This document shows positions 25,374-34,101 of a stretch of DNA of 64,000 nucleotides, in pieces. The stretch spans positions 146,740 to 210,739 of the forward strand of contig NZ_JMCC02000001.1 in the NCBI RefSeq assembly GCF_000737335.2. Direction: 5' to 3'. Numbering within the stretch: position 1 is the first letter of the stretch; each line of letters opens with the position of its first letter. This DNA comes from Enhygromyxa salina (GTDB lineage Bacteria; Myxococcota_A; Polyangia; Nannocystales; Nannocystaceae). Below the pieces are notes generated by a model. The model was not told the DNA's origin and did no database searches. It worked only from the letters and a program-made list of their open reading frames with translations. The position numbers and the translations under genes were made by a program.

Positions 25374-27743
25374 TCAGTTGGCAGGGCTGTTCGTGAAGTC
25401 GACGTGGTCGCGGCACGGCTGCCCGCGCAGCGAGGGGCAGGGCGGCAGCACGGTCGGGATCACCTGACCGGGGATCACCGGAAGCAGGATTGAGCTCTCG
25501 GCGCCGCCGAAGTGGCCGATGTCGATGCGCGCGTCGTCGGTCTGACTGGGGTCGAGCACGAAGAGCCACTCGGCGCGGCTGGATCCGGGGGTGTCGACGG
25601 AGATGCGAATCCGCGAGCCGGCCCGGAACGCGTGGGCGAAGGGGAACACGCTGAGGCGCGCGAGCACGTAGTCGTCAGCGGGCACGTCTTGAACGTCGAC
25701 CTCGGCGTGGGTCTGGATCGGGGCGAGATCTGTCGAGTCCGCGGCGAGCGAGCGCTCGCTGGCACGCAGCCAGCCGCTCTGCACGTACATCTCTTGGCCG
25801 TCGGGGCGGACCTCCGAGATGTTGACCTCGAGATCGGCCTCACCCACGTTGCTGCGGATCCACAGATCCGCGCTGGCCGGGCCAACCATCACGACGTCGG
25901 TGGGGAACTCGGCGCTGAGGAACACCGCGGCGGTGTCGGTCTCGTCTTGCTTCCAGTTCCACGGCGGCAGCGGGGTGTCGATGTCGCCGTCGGGCAAGGT
26001 GCTGGTGTCGGCGTCGTTGCTGTCAATGTGGAAGCTGGAGCCGCCGCCATCGGACGGCGGGGGCATGGTCGACAGCGAGCCGTCGGGCTGGAAGTACCAG
26101 CGCTCGGGCACGACCTCGGCGGGCGGCCACTGGTTGAAGCTCAGCTGCCACGCGCTCTGGGGGATGCCGGTCTCGTAGTCGGTCGAGTTGCCCATCTCGA
26201 ACTTGACGGTGATCGGATCCTCGCCCTCGAACGCGGCGAGCGCCTCGTCGTACGACCCGTACATTGCGTAGGGATCTGGCGGGAATTCGACGTTGTCGCC
26301 AAGCAGCGCGCCAAACAGCGAAGGCCCAATGTTGCGCAGCGGATCCGAGATCACGGGGACTTCTTCGCGGAGGTAGAAGTCGAAGAAGGCGCCCCAATAG
26401 ATCAGGTGCTCGGGCACGTAGCCGTCTGCGTGGACACCATTGAACATGGTGAACTTGACCATTGGCGAGGCCGTGAACGCGTTGAACAGCGGCGCAAAAT
26501 CACCGCCGGTCTGCTCGTCCTGCCACGCACCCGTCACGAAGATTGGCACGTCGATGTTGCCGGCGAATTTGAGCGGCGTCAGAGAGTCGTAGACCTCGGG
26601 CGTGTAGTAGGGGTTGGAGTCGACCTTTTCCAGCATGTCGACGTATTGGCCATGGAGCAGCTGGTTTTCTTCGCAGATGGTGTCGCCGGCGTCGACCAGG
26701 CCCTGCTCCCAACCCTTGCCGTAGGGCTGGGCGCCGTCGAGCACGTTCTCTGCCCAGTTGAGCGCGAACCCGTAGTTGGTCAGGCCGCCGGGGCGCAGGG
26801 TCGAGTCACCGGTATGCGCGAAGATCGACATTGGCGCGATCGCGGCGAGGCTGGGCGGGTTGGCCTGGGCGACCCACATTTGGCTGATGCCGGGGTAGCT
26901 GAGGCCGGCCATGCCGACCTTGTTGCCAAGCACCCAATCTTGCGAGGCGACGATCTCGACCGCGTCGTAGCCGTCGAGCACCTGCAGCTCTTCGAAGAAG
27001 TCGTAGGCGCCACCCGAGCAGCCGGTGCCGCGCATGTTGACGCCGACGCTGGCGAAGCCCAGGAACCCGGCCAGGATCCCCGCCGGGTGATTGGGGGCGT
27101 TGCAGATCACCGGAAAGATCGGGCACAGGGTCTCGAGGTCGAGGTTGCCAAGATCGAACTGATCCCCGAGCGAGCCGCCCGGCTGACCGGGGTTGTAGCC
27201 CGAGTAGTTGACGATGGTGGGGTAGGGGCCGTCCTCGATCGGGCCTGGCAGCGAGACGTAGACCGCGAGCTGGGTGCCGTCGCGGGTGGTGATGTACTGA
27301 TAGCCCTGCTCGAGGATCTGGGCGTCGTAGAAGGCCTGATCGGGCAGGCTGTTCTCTGTGGACATCACCAGTAGATCGCGGGCGGCCTCGCGGGGACCCG
27401 CGCCGGTCTCCTCGACGGAGTAGCCCGTGCCCGGCTCGAGCAGGCGGAAGATCAGACTGCCTAGGTTGTCGGTGGTGGCCCGCGCGACCTCTTCGCCGCT
27501 GGCGTTGACCACACGCAGCTCCACGCCCGGCTCGGCGTGGGTGATGTGCAGCTGATTGACGCTCTCGCGGACCAGAAATTCGGCTTCGACGAACTCTTGC
27601 TCGCCGGTGTCGGCCGTCTCGTCCGATTCGTCGCCCGTGCCCGCTTCGCCGTCGGCTGGGCCGTCATCGTTGCAAGCTGTCAGCGGCAGCGACAGCGCGA
27701 ACAAGAACGGGACGACAACCAGGCCAGGCGAGCGAATGATCAT
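25374..27743 (-). CDS. CocE/NonD-family hydrolase lipoprotein
   Basis: 789 residues. A signal peptide ends in lipobox LPLTAC, followed by an acidic linker. After an Ig-like N-terminal part comes the alpha/beta hydrolase of the CocE/X-Pro dipeptidyl-peptidase (S15) type: RDGTQLAVYVSLP, a GSLGDQFDLG loop, MRGTGCSGG, and the nucleophile in MAGLSYPGISQM. The C-terminal third is the jelly-roll PepX_C domain (AFRAGSRIRISVDTP). It probably cleaves esters, amides or peptides outside the inner membrane. The actual substrate is unknown. It is convergent with the nucleotidyltransferase module. Confidence 0.92.
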   Translation of the reverse strand: MIIRSPGLVVVPFLFALSLPLTACNDDGPADGEAGTGDESDETADTGEQEFVEAEFLVRESVNQLHITHAEPGVELRVVNASGEEVARATTDNLGSLIFRLLEPGTGYSVEETGAGPREAARDLLVMSTENSLPDQAFYDAQILEQGYQYITTRDGTQLAVYVSLPGPIEDGPYPTIVNYSGYNPGQPGGSLGDQFDLGNLDLETLCPIFPVICNAPNHPAGILAGFLGFASVGVNMRGTGCSGGAYDFFEELQVLDGYDAVEIVASQDWVLGNKVGMAGLSYPGISQMWVAQANPPSLAAIAPMSIFAHTGDSTLRPGGLTNYGFALNWAENVLDGAQPYGKGWEQGLVDAGDTICEENQLLHGQYVDMLEKVDSNPYYTPEVYDSLTPLKFAGNIDVPIFVTGAWQDEQTGGDFAPLFNAFTASPMVKFTMFNGVHADGYVPEHLIYWGAFFDFYLREEVPVISDPLRNIGPSLFGALLGDNVEFPPDPYAMYGSYDEALAAFEGEDPITVKFEMGNSTDYETGIPQSAWQLSFNQWPPAEVVPERWYFQPDGSLSTMPPPSDGGGSSFHIDSNDADTSTLPDGDIDTPLPPWNWKQDETDTAAVFLSAEFPTDVVMVGPASADLWIRSNVGEADLEVNISEVRPDGQEMYVQSGWLRASERSLAADSTDLAPIQTHAEVDVQDVPADDYVLARLSVFPFAHAFRAGSRIRISVDTPGSSRAEWLFVLDPSQTDDARIDIGHFGGAESSILLPVIPGQVIPTVLPPCPSLRGQPCRDHVDFTNSPAN

Positions 27744-27840
27744 ACGCCGGAGAGTACGGGAATTCCCCGGCCGCGGGGGTAGTGGATCGCGGCGGCGTTG
27801 CCGTGCCGATGTGATTCGTCGCTCGCTGCTGGGGCGGCTC

Positions 27841-28025
27841 CGCGCGAGGCTTCGCGCGTGAACGGCTCAGCGCGTGACTGGCTCCGCGCGTGACTGGCTC
27901 CGAGCGAGGCTTCGCGCGTGACTGGCTCAGCGCGTGACTGGCTCAGCGCGTGAACGGCTCAGCGCGTGAACGGCTCGCGCGAGGCTTCGCGCGTGAACGG
28001 CTCAGCGCGAGGCTTCGCGCGTGAA
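27841..28025. repeat. Minisatellite of 16- and 28-bp units
   Basis: About nine degenerate units of gcgcgtga(a/c)(c/t)ggctcag, some with an inserted cgaggcttcg. They are contiguous, without spacers. On the minus strand the first unit codes for the last residues of the DPF-repeat protein (DPFTREASR and stop); the rest lies beyond the stop. The array appears to have grown from the gene's 3' end. Confidence 0.9.
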
Positions 28026-28634
28026 CGGATCATGGAGATCGAGATCCGATTGTTTACAGGCCGGCGCGGCGCTTTGGTTCGAGGCCTCGCCGTTGCTTGG
28101 CGCCTGCACGACAGTGCCGTCGTCCGTGGTCTTGGTGCAAGGCGGGCGCGGATTGTCGGAGGCTGGCCGGGCGCGGAAGGGATCGCGGATGTCGTTGGGG
28201 ACGTGGCGCTCGAGCGTGGTCGAGCGGACCTGGCGTGCACCTTGCGCGAAGGGATCTTTGAGATCGGGTATCAGCATGCGCAGGCCCTCGCGCTGTCGCT
28301 GACCACGCGCGGGTGCCCGCGGTGGTGGGCGATCGAAGGGGTCGCGCAGATCCACGATTGAGCGCTTGCGTGGTGGGGGGTGCTCGGGGCCCTGGTTGGG
28401 CAGCGGCACGCCCGTGCCTGGGGCGGGGTCGGGACGGCGTTGCTGCTCGAGCGGGAACGGGACCGGCTGCAGACCCGGTGGCAAGCTGGTCCGCCCTGGA
28501 GGTGGTTGTGCGGGCGGTTCTAGAGCGGGATCGGTCGCGGGGGGCGGGGCCTGATCGTTCACTGGCTCCGGCGGGAGCACAGGGGGTCCGAGGCTGGCGA
28601 GCGCAACCGCCAGCAACAAAGTCATCGCGCTCAC
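28002..28634 (-). CDS. Secreted protein with four DPF repeats
   Basis: 210 residues of unknown function. A short signal peptide (MTLLLAVALASLG) is followed by a Pro-rich region. Four repeats of the form D-(L/I)-x-DPF follow: VDLRDPFDR, PDLKDPFAQ, NDIRDPFRA and LDLHDPFTR, spaced about 30-45 residues apart by Pro/Arg-rich or Ser-rich linkers. Two cysteines lie before the last repeat. The repeats look like short linear binding motifs. The start may be GTG at 28634 or ATG at 28625. The end of the gene runs into a minisatellite. It is next to the STAS gene on the same strand, with 108 bp between them. Confidence 0.7.
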   Translation of the reverse strand: MSAMTLLLAVALASLGPPVLPPEPVNDQAPPPATDPALEPPAQPPPGRTSLPPGLQPVPFPLEQQRRPDPAPGTGVPLPNQGPEHPPPRKRSIVDLRDPFDRPPPRAPARGQRQREGLRMLIPDLKDPFAQGARQVRSTTLERHVPNDIRDPFRARPASDNPRPPCTKTTDDGTVVQAPSNGEASNQSAAPACKQSDLDLHDPFTREASR

Positions 28635-28742
28635 GTGGGCCGCACTCTACCACGCGGAAGTCTTCGCAGCACAGCCAGCCGAATGGGGGCGAGCGTGGTC
28701 GTGATCGAAGGGCCAAAATGAGACGCGTGGGCCGGTTCCGGG

Positions 28743-29471
28743 TCAGCGGTCACGAGTGGGACCGTGGGACCCACGCGCAATGTAGCGCAGCGCCTGCCGC
28801 ACGCTGCGCAACGTTGTGTACCCCACCAGATCGACCCCAAGCGAGACCAGCGACTGCGCGACCTCGGGCGTCACCCCAGTCAGGATCGGCTGCGCCCCCA
28901 GCAGCCGCAGCGCCTCGATCATCCGAATCAAGTGATTCGCGGTCGCCGTGTCGATGTCGCCGACCCCAGTGACATCGATGATCGGCGTATGAATTTGCGA
29001 TCGCGCGACCTCGTCGAGCAGCCGCTCCGTCAAGATCCGCGCCCGGCTGGCCGTCAACGCGCCAATGATCGGCAGCACGATCGTCCCCTCCAAGATCCGA
29101 ATGATCGGCACGGACAGCGCCTCGATCTCGCGCTCCTGATCGCGGACGCGGCCGACCTGGTGGACGAGCGCGGCCTCGATCTCTTGCGAGCTGACCTGCT
29201 GCAAGTGCTCGAGCTTGGCGATCTGGGCGTCGTAGCGGGTGACCTCTGCGCTGACCTCTGCTGCCTCGTGCTCGAGCTTGCGGATCGTGGCGAGCAGCCG
29301 TTGGTGCGCGCGCCCAGCCTCACTGGCGCGGGCGAACAGCAGACGCACGATCGGGTTGTCGGCGCTGGCGTGGGGGCAGTCGTCGCAGCGGCTCAGCTGC
29401 GCGAGAAACGGGTCCAGCTCGAGGGTCTGCGCCGCTTCGGACTCGAGCAGGCAGGTGCCTTCGCAGCGCAT
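28743..29471 (-). CDS. RsbR-type STAS-domain regulator
   Basis: 242 residues. N-terminal part with cysteine pairs (CEGTC, CDDC), then a long coiled coil (about 60-120) and a C-terminal STAS domain: IVLPIIGALTASRA, DVTGVGDIDTATANHLI, GAQPILTGVTPEVAQSL, GVDLVGYTTLRSV. This is the RsbR/RsbS pattern, with Thr in DVTG as the likely phosphorylation site. Such proteins act in stressosome-like partner switching. The N-terminal domain is not the usual globin fold and may sense redox or metal through its cysteines; this is inference. Its start overlaps by one base the end of a short FIST-like ORF, and the frame is open further upstream. Confidence 0.85.
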   Translation of the reverse strand: MRCEGTCLLESEAAQTLELDPFLAQLSRCDDCPHASADNPIVRLLFARASEAGRAHQRLLATIRKLEHEAAEVSAEVTRYDAQIAKLEHLQQVSSQEIEAALVHQVGRVRDQEREIEALSVPIIRILEGTIVLPIIGALTASRARILTERLLDEVARSQIHTPIIDVTGVGDIDTATANHLIRMIEALRLLGAQPILTGVTPEVAQSLVSLGVDLVGYTTLRSVRQALRYIARGSHGPTRDR

Positions 29472-29605
29472 CAGGCCCGATCCTCCAGGCTCTGGTTGAC
29501 CAGATCTGGGGGGCGCTCGAGCTGCTCGAGCAACTCTTCGACGATCTCGAGGCCCGCTTCGCGGGGGTCGTCGTGCACGATCGAAGCGGTCTTGGCTTGG
29601 AGCAT
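29471..29605 (-). pseudogene. Remnant of a FIST-domain protein gene (N-terminal 36 codons)
   Basis: A 44-codon ORF beginning MLQAKTASIVHDDP, then REAGLEIVEELLEQ and PPDLV, and stopping soon after. The pattern (DP..AG.E...L...PDLV) is the start of FIST sensor domains, which normally continue for about 350 residues. After PPDLV the sequence departs from the family and stops. I read it as the 5' end of a FIST gene joined by deletion to the STAS gene. FIST proteins often neighbour signalling proteins in myxobacteria. No good ribosome site is seen. The alternative is a genuine small protein translationally coupled to the STAS gene. Confidence 0.5.
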
Positions 29606-29765
29606 GGGGGAGCCGCGATTGTAGGGGCGATGGCACGCCGAGCGGGAGATTCTCTGACTAAAAAGGGGGCGGGGCGTTGCCGCGCCGCTCGCAGGGCGCG
29701 GACGCGGAGCCAACCAGCTGGGAGGTCTTTCGGTGGGCACATCGCGCTCGGCGAGGTGCTGGCGC

Positions 29766-30902
29766 TCAGTCGCGGACCTGGATCGCGTAGCGGCCGGGCC
29801 CGAAGTGAGTGTCTAGGATGGCCAGCAACTCAACACCCGAGACCAACTCGATCGCGGCGCCATGCTGTCCCTCATACTCCAGGGCGCGCTTCGTGAAACC
29901 CGAGGTCGTGACCAACAAGGCGTGCTTGGCATCTTGCTCGCGGCTGCACTGAACCATCGCCTCGACGTCGTTGAGGTCGACGTCGTTTGTCGCCCATCGC
30001 TTGCATTGGACGACCCACCGCTCGCGTACCGGACCCTTGAGGTTGTCCCGTTGCTTGTAGCTGACGACGTCGAATCCGTTGTCGCGGACCGACCGCGTGA
30101 CCTCGACGTCCATGTGGCCCATCTTCCGCAGGAGGTGGCCCACGAAGTGCTCAAAGTGTTCCCAGCGCAACGAGAGCAGGTTGGTCGGCCGCTTCAGTAT
30201 GTTGCCCATCGCGGCCTGAATCTGCTCGATCTCGGCTTGCGTGTTCGGCATCATGCACATCCGCTCGATCGCGTCAATGTCACCGATCTCGCCAAGCAGA
30301 TTGAGGGCGCAGACACGAACGTCAGGCGCGGGGTGAATGAGAAACTTGTCCAACTGCTTCATGGTCGCGCCGACCGCAAGTTGAGCAGCGTGGGTCTCGA
30401 GGCATGCGAACGCGGCCTCCCGGAACTGGGCCGGACAGTCCGAGCCGAGGATGCCGACGTCCAACAGCTGCGCGAGATCGCGGACATGCTCGCGCTCGAG
30501 GGTCGCGGCGCGGAGCGTTCGCAGCGCTCGCGTACGGAGCTCGGACGACTCGCTGCCGTCGACCGAGATCTCGACGGTCTTGTCGATGAAACCGGTGAGG
30601 TCGTGAAGCCGGTCACCGAGCATGGTAAGCGCGAGCAGACGAACGCGGGCGTCTCGATCACGGCGAAGTGCACGGACCAGATACGTGCATGCCCGCTCTC
30701 GACCCTCGTCGTTCAGGCCCGTGATGACTTCTCGCAGGGCGATCTCGGCGATGGCGTAGTCGGCGGCGTCGAGGATCGCGGGGATGGCTTCGTGTCCAAG
30801 GCTGGCGATCTCCGACAGGTAGATCTGACGCTCGAGTAGGTCGGACTTCGCAAGACTTTCGAGCAGCGAATTAATTTGGGCATCGATGTGAGGGGCGGTC
30901 AC
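29766..30902 (-). CDS. HEAT-repeat protein with C-terminal Mrr-like nuclease domain
   Basis: 378 residues. The first about 240 form HEAT-like helical repeats (for example YLVRALRRDRDARVRLLALT). The C-terminal part is a restriction-endonuclease fold of the Mrr type: WEHFEHFVGHLLRKMG, NGFDVV with the acidic residue, VVQCKRW with the Q-x-K pair, then LLVTTSGFTKRALEYEG and a terminal helix. Mrr-type enzymes cut modified or foreign DNA; solitary genes like this are often defence proteins. No methyltransferase or partner ATPase is adjacent. The start is a GTG. Next upstream on the same strand, about 100 bp away, is the zinc-ribbon gene. Confidence 0.85.
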   Translation of the reverse strand: MTAPHIDAQINSLLESLAKSDLLERQIYLSEIASLGHEAIPAILDAADYAIAEIALREVITGLNDEGRERACTYLVRALRRDRDARVRLLALTMLGDRLHDLTGFIDKTVEISVDGSESSELRTRALRTLRAATLEREHVRDLAQLLDVGILGSDCPAQFREAAFACLETHAAQLAVGATMKQLDKFLIHPAPDVRVCALNLLGEIGDIDAIERMCMMPNTQAEIEQIQAAMGNILKRPTNLLSLRWEHFEHFVGHLLRKMGHMDVEVTRSVRDNGFDVVSYKQRDNLKGPVRERWVVQCKRWATNDVDLNDVEAMVQCSREQDAKHALLVTTSGFTKRALEYEGQHGAAIELVSGVELLAILDTHFGPGRYAIQVRD

Positions 30903-31009
30903 CGCGACAGGATACCCCGACGTAGCGTTCGGTCGGCTGCAAACTGACCACGGCTGTCTCTGAGTCGAGCGCTTCGGTCAAAGCTCACTCGTCGAGCAGA
31001 TTCATCGTC

Positions 31010-32389
31010 TCACCAGTACTCGATGGTAGTACGGCAGCCAGCGCACACGGCGGCCTTGGGCCCAAACACGAACCAATGCATGGGCGCACCGCAATAACAC
31101 TCTGGTGGTCCGGGCCGAACAGCCAACAAGCGCAGGCAACCTTGCAGGACCCTGCCGGCCGCCTCTGCGTCAACCTCAGTGTCTAGCTCGGCCTGATGAT
31201 CTCCGATCTTTAGCTGCTTGTCCGACCAGCTGATTCGCTCGGGACGCAGCTGCGCATAGCCGATGCGTTGGGGCTCAGCGCCTGTCAGCCACTGCACCGA
31301 CGCGGTCGTGAGAACGAGTCCGGCTTTGCCCTGCCCGAATATGGATGTCGAGAAGAACGCGATCACGGAGTCACCGAGCGGCAACCGCAAAAATTCCTGC
31401 CGGGCGCGACGCTGCTCATCTTCGTCCATGCCGATCGAGAGTCGAGTGGCCCATGATCCAAGTAGCTGCGCACGAGCTTCGGCTAGTAGTTCGCCGCGCG
31501 TGACCAGATTCAGTACGGGGGGCGCGTCCGGCTGTCGTCGTGCCAGCGCATGAGCCAAAGACAAGGTCTGGTCGAACGAGCCGTCGGGCTGTCGTTGTTG
31601 CGTGACGAGTTGCTCGTCGTAGCTCTGCGCCTGGGCTTCGATTTCGCGCAACTCTGCCGACTCGCGCAGCACGAGCCCCGTGTCGGCACACTTGCGGACG
31701 AGGGTATCCCACGTCTCATCAACGAGTTCCGTTGCAGCAACGAACATAGCAACCCATGCAGTGCCAAGCCGTTGCTTTCTCATGTCCGAAGCCCCATTGC
31801 CCAGCCACCTGATCAACATGAAAGTGACGACGCCGGCCAGTCCCGCATCCACCCCCGTGAGCGCACTGGCGATCTGTGCCACACGCCCAGCTTGGTCGCG
31901 CTGTTCGACGTACTGCACCACCACGTCGAGGAAGCCAGGATCGAGCTCTCCGGCATCGACCAGCGCTTGAATGGCAGCATTGATCTCGGCTGTCACGGGC
32001 GTCAGCCGTTCGGTAATCCTCACCTCATGAGGCTCATGGAGGGCGAACCTTCCGAGGGCCTCGCTAAACGATGGAGGTAAAGTTGATCGCTCCGCGACTC
32101 CGCCGAGGCTCCGCATGGCTTTACTGAGCGCCGTGATTAAGCGGCTGGGCCGGCAGGCCTCCGCAAGTTCGGCGAGGTCTTCAGCTTCGACGGCGGCGGC
32201 GACTGCTTGGACAGATGGAACGACCGCGAGGCCGAGATGGCGATCGTAGAGACTCCATGCTGTCCAAGTCGCCTTCGGGCCCGAAGTCGGCAGAGTCGCT
32301 CGTGCGGGAGCTCGCGCACCACAAAATGGGCACAGGTTCCAGCTGTGCTCGAGAGCTTTTTGACACGTCGCACAACGCATTCCGATCAT
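31010..32389 (-). CDS. Protein with zinc ribbons at both ends, function unknown
   Basis: 459 residues. An N-terminal zinc ribbon has Cys at 6, 9, 20 and 23 (CATC, CPFC). A C-terminal ribbon has CYC and CAGC just before the end. Between them is a helical region, one hydrophobic stretch (AGLAGVVTFMLIRWL) and a PH-like or beta-rich part near 350-430. No enzyme motif is seen. The ATG overlaps the stop of the truncated helicase gene by four bases (ATGA), so it was probably made together with that helicase. It could be a DNA-binding or adaptor subunit of a helicase system. Confidence 0.75.
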   Translation of the reverse strand: MIGMRCATCQKALEHSWNLCPFCGARAPARATLPTSGPKATWTAWSLYDRHLGLAVVPSVQAVAAAVEAEDLAELAEACRPSRLITALSKAMRSLGGVAERSTLPPSFSEALGRFALHEPHEVRITERLTPVTAEINAAIQALVDAGELDPGFLDVVVQYVEQRDQAGRVAQIASALTGVDAGLAGVVTFMLIRWLGNGASDMRKQRLGTAWVAMFVAATELVDETWDTLVRKCADTGLVLRESAELREIEAQAQSYDEQLVTQQRQPDGSFDQTLSLAHALARRQPDAPPVLNLVTRGELLAEARAQLLGSWATRLSIGMDEDEQRRARQEFLRLPLGDSVIAFFSTSIFGQGKAGLVLTTASVQWLTGAEPQRIGYAQLRPERISWSDKQLKIGDHQAELDTEVDAEAAGRVLQGCLRLLAVRPGPPECYCGAPMHWFVFGPKAAVCAGCRTTIEYW

Positions 32390-32930
32390 CCTGCCTTCAG
32401 CACCCGGCTAGGCTTTCCGTGCGCGGTGACCAACGCCTCGAGCTTGGCCCGCGTCACCGCGACATAAAACAGCGCCCGCTCCATCTCCTCGGCCTCCCGC
32501 TTCACGGACGCATCCTCCGACCGCTCGACCGCCCGCCACCACGGCATCAGGTCATCGTTCACCCCCGCGATGATCATCCGCTCGAACTCCAGCCCCTTCA
32601 CGCGGTGCATCGTCGCCACGCGCAGCCCGGGCCTCGATGGATCATCCGGCTTCGAGCGCTGCACCCTGTACGTCTCGACCCCCGCCTGGTTGAGCGCGGC
32701 CTCGTACTGATCCCGCAGCTTGTTCGTCCGCGCGACCAGGCAAGTCCGCGACGGCTCGCCCCGCCCCACCCACTCGACGATCCCCGCGACCTCGCCCTCA
32801 AACGTCTCGAACAGCTGCACGTCCGGCGGGTTGCCGTGCATCAGCGACTTGTAGCCCTTCGTCGTATCCGCCCCGTCGTCTAGATCGTCGACCTCCGGGA
32901 TGATGGCGGACGTGTCGACACGCGCCACAC
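32386..32930 (-). pseudogene. C-terminal fragment of a UvrD/Rep-like helicase
   Basis: About 180 residues of recognisable sequence: ARTNKLRDQYEAAL, the helicase motif V region MHRVKGLEFERMIIAGVND, and motif VI FYVAVTRAKLEALV. Walker A, the Q motif and the rest of domain 1A are missing. The frame is open to about 33159 but that part (rich in Arg/Pro) is not helicase-like, so I place the break near 32930. It overlaps the start of the zinc-ribbon gene (ATGA), showing an original helicase/zinc-ribbon operon. Without the P-loop it cannot be an active helicase. Confidence 0.75.
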
Positions 32931-33246
32931 CCCCGACGGCGTAGCGATGGTTGAAATGGGATCCGGGGGCGAATGCGAGCATGGGCACTGGGCGGCAGAG
33001 CGGTGTTTTACCACGGGCGTGTCGGCTTGGGCCGCGAGTCGCTCGGTGAAAGGTGGCCCATTTTGGAACTGGGACCGGAGGACTCGCTCGCGAGATCTCG
33101 CGAACGACCAGGGGACGCTGGCCCCGAGCGAGAGCCTTCGATACCCTCGAAGAACTCATCGATCGGCCACGATTCGCTCACCGTTTCACGATCTCTACAC
33201 GAAGAAGTTGCGACGGCGGCCTGCACGACCGCAGCAGCGGTAGAAA

Positions 33247-33471
33247 TCACGAGGCGCGGCATGGTTGCTGAATCCTAACGTAGGGCGCGACGCTTGGCAC
33301 GCCGTTCTCCGACAACACGAACAGCATGTAGTACCCGGGCGTTGCCTCCCTTGGGGGGGCGGGCGCGCGGACGGTCACGCTGTTGGCGTCTGCCCCGAGC
33401 ACCGTGAGCGGGACGAAGAGCTGGCCTTGGTCAACTGATGTCTTCACCGACAGCCCCGTGTTGGCCAACAT
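33247..33471 (-). pseudogene. Fragment of a galactose-oxidase-like C-terminal (DUF1929) domain
   Basis: 74 codons. QLFVPLTVLGADANSVTVRA and TPGYYMLFVLSENGVPSVAP, then YVRIQ, match the end of the DUF1929 beta-sandwich that closes galactose-oxidase-like kelch proteins (typical APPGYYMLFVLNxxGVPSVAK). The propeller and the rest of the protein are absent, and the frame upstream does not continue it. It is a remnant of a large secreted enzyme gene. Confidence 0.7.
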
Positions 33472-33551
33472 GATGGGGGGCCGAACTACTCACGCGGGGT
33501 CGCCTGCGTCCCGGATTGTGTGCCCTCTGGGGCCTCATCGAGGGAGCTCGA

Positions 33552-34092
33552 GTGGTGCGACGTCGGCCCGAGTTGCGGCTGATCCTGCTGTTGGCCGCAG
33601 GCGTGCACGTCAGCGCGTGCGGACCAACGCAGATCACTGATGAGACCGAAGCCGACGAGACAAGACCCCAGCGTGCGGGTCACCGTCAGGTGAGTTCCAG
33701 TTCGCCTCCGGCCAGATCGAGCCGACGTTGAATTGTGCAGAATTGGCCAGCGACACCCCCTTCGGCGAATTGAGTCACGCTGAGGTCATTCAGCCGCTTT
33801 GGGACCTGTATTGCGCCCAGGGCGATTGCCACGGCGGCGCGGCCTCTGCCCAAGGACTCGATCTGTCAATTGATGCGTACGACCGCTTGAACGGCGTGCC
33901 ATCTACGCAGTCCGCAACGGCGATGCCGTTGATCACCCCAGGCGCGCCCTCGGAGTCCTATTTGTGGTAAGAACTCTCGGGCACCCAAGCGTGCCCCTGC
34001 CCAGGTCACCGCAGGGTGGCACTTTGGATCCGGTCAACGATGCGCAGATGCGACACCTGACTACGTGGATCTGCGCCGGCGCCCCACAATAG
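33552..34092 (+). pseudogene. Frameshifted lipoprotein with a cytochrome-like CxxxxCH motif
   Basis: The signal peptide and lipobox are in one frame (LILLLAAGVHVSAC, start GTG at 33552). The central part is in a second frame: VIQPLWDLYCAQGDCHGGAA, then LDLSIDAYDRL and TPGAPSESYLW, ended by an in-frame TAA. The end is in a third frame (VPLPRSPQGGTLDP, MRHLTTWICAGAPQ). Put together it matches a family of secreted c-type-cytochrome-like proteins (typically QPIWDxxC...CH, SYLWHKL, MP..G.L....I..W...GAP). At least two frameshifts and one stop mark it as inactive. Confidence 0.7.
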
Positions 34093-34101
34093 CGGTGCCG
34101 A

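Noticed and set aside
27841..28025. Possible CRISPR array
   Set aside because: Units are contiguous and degenerate with no unique spacers; no cas gene is near.
32940..33159. N-terminal part of the open frame before the helicase fragment
   Set aside because: Not helicase-like and rich in Arg/Pro; probably non-coding sequence fused by a deletion.
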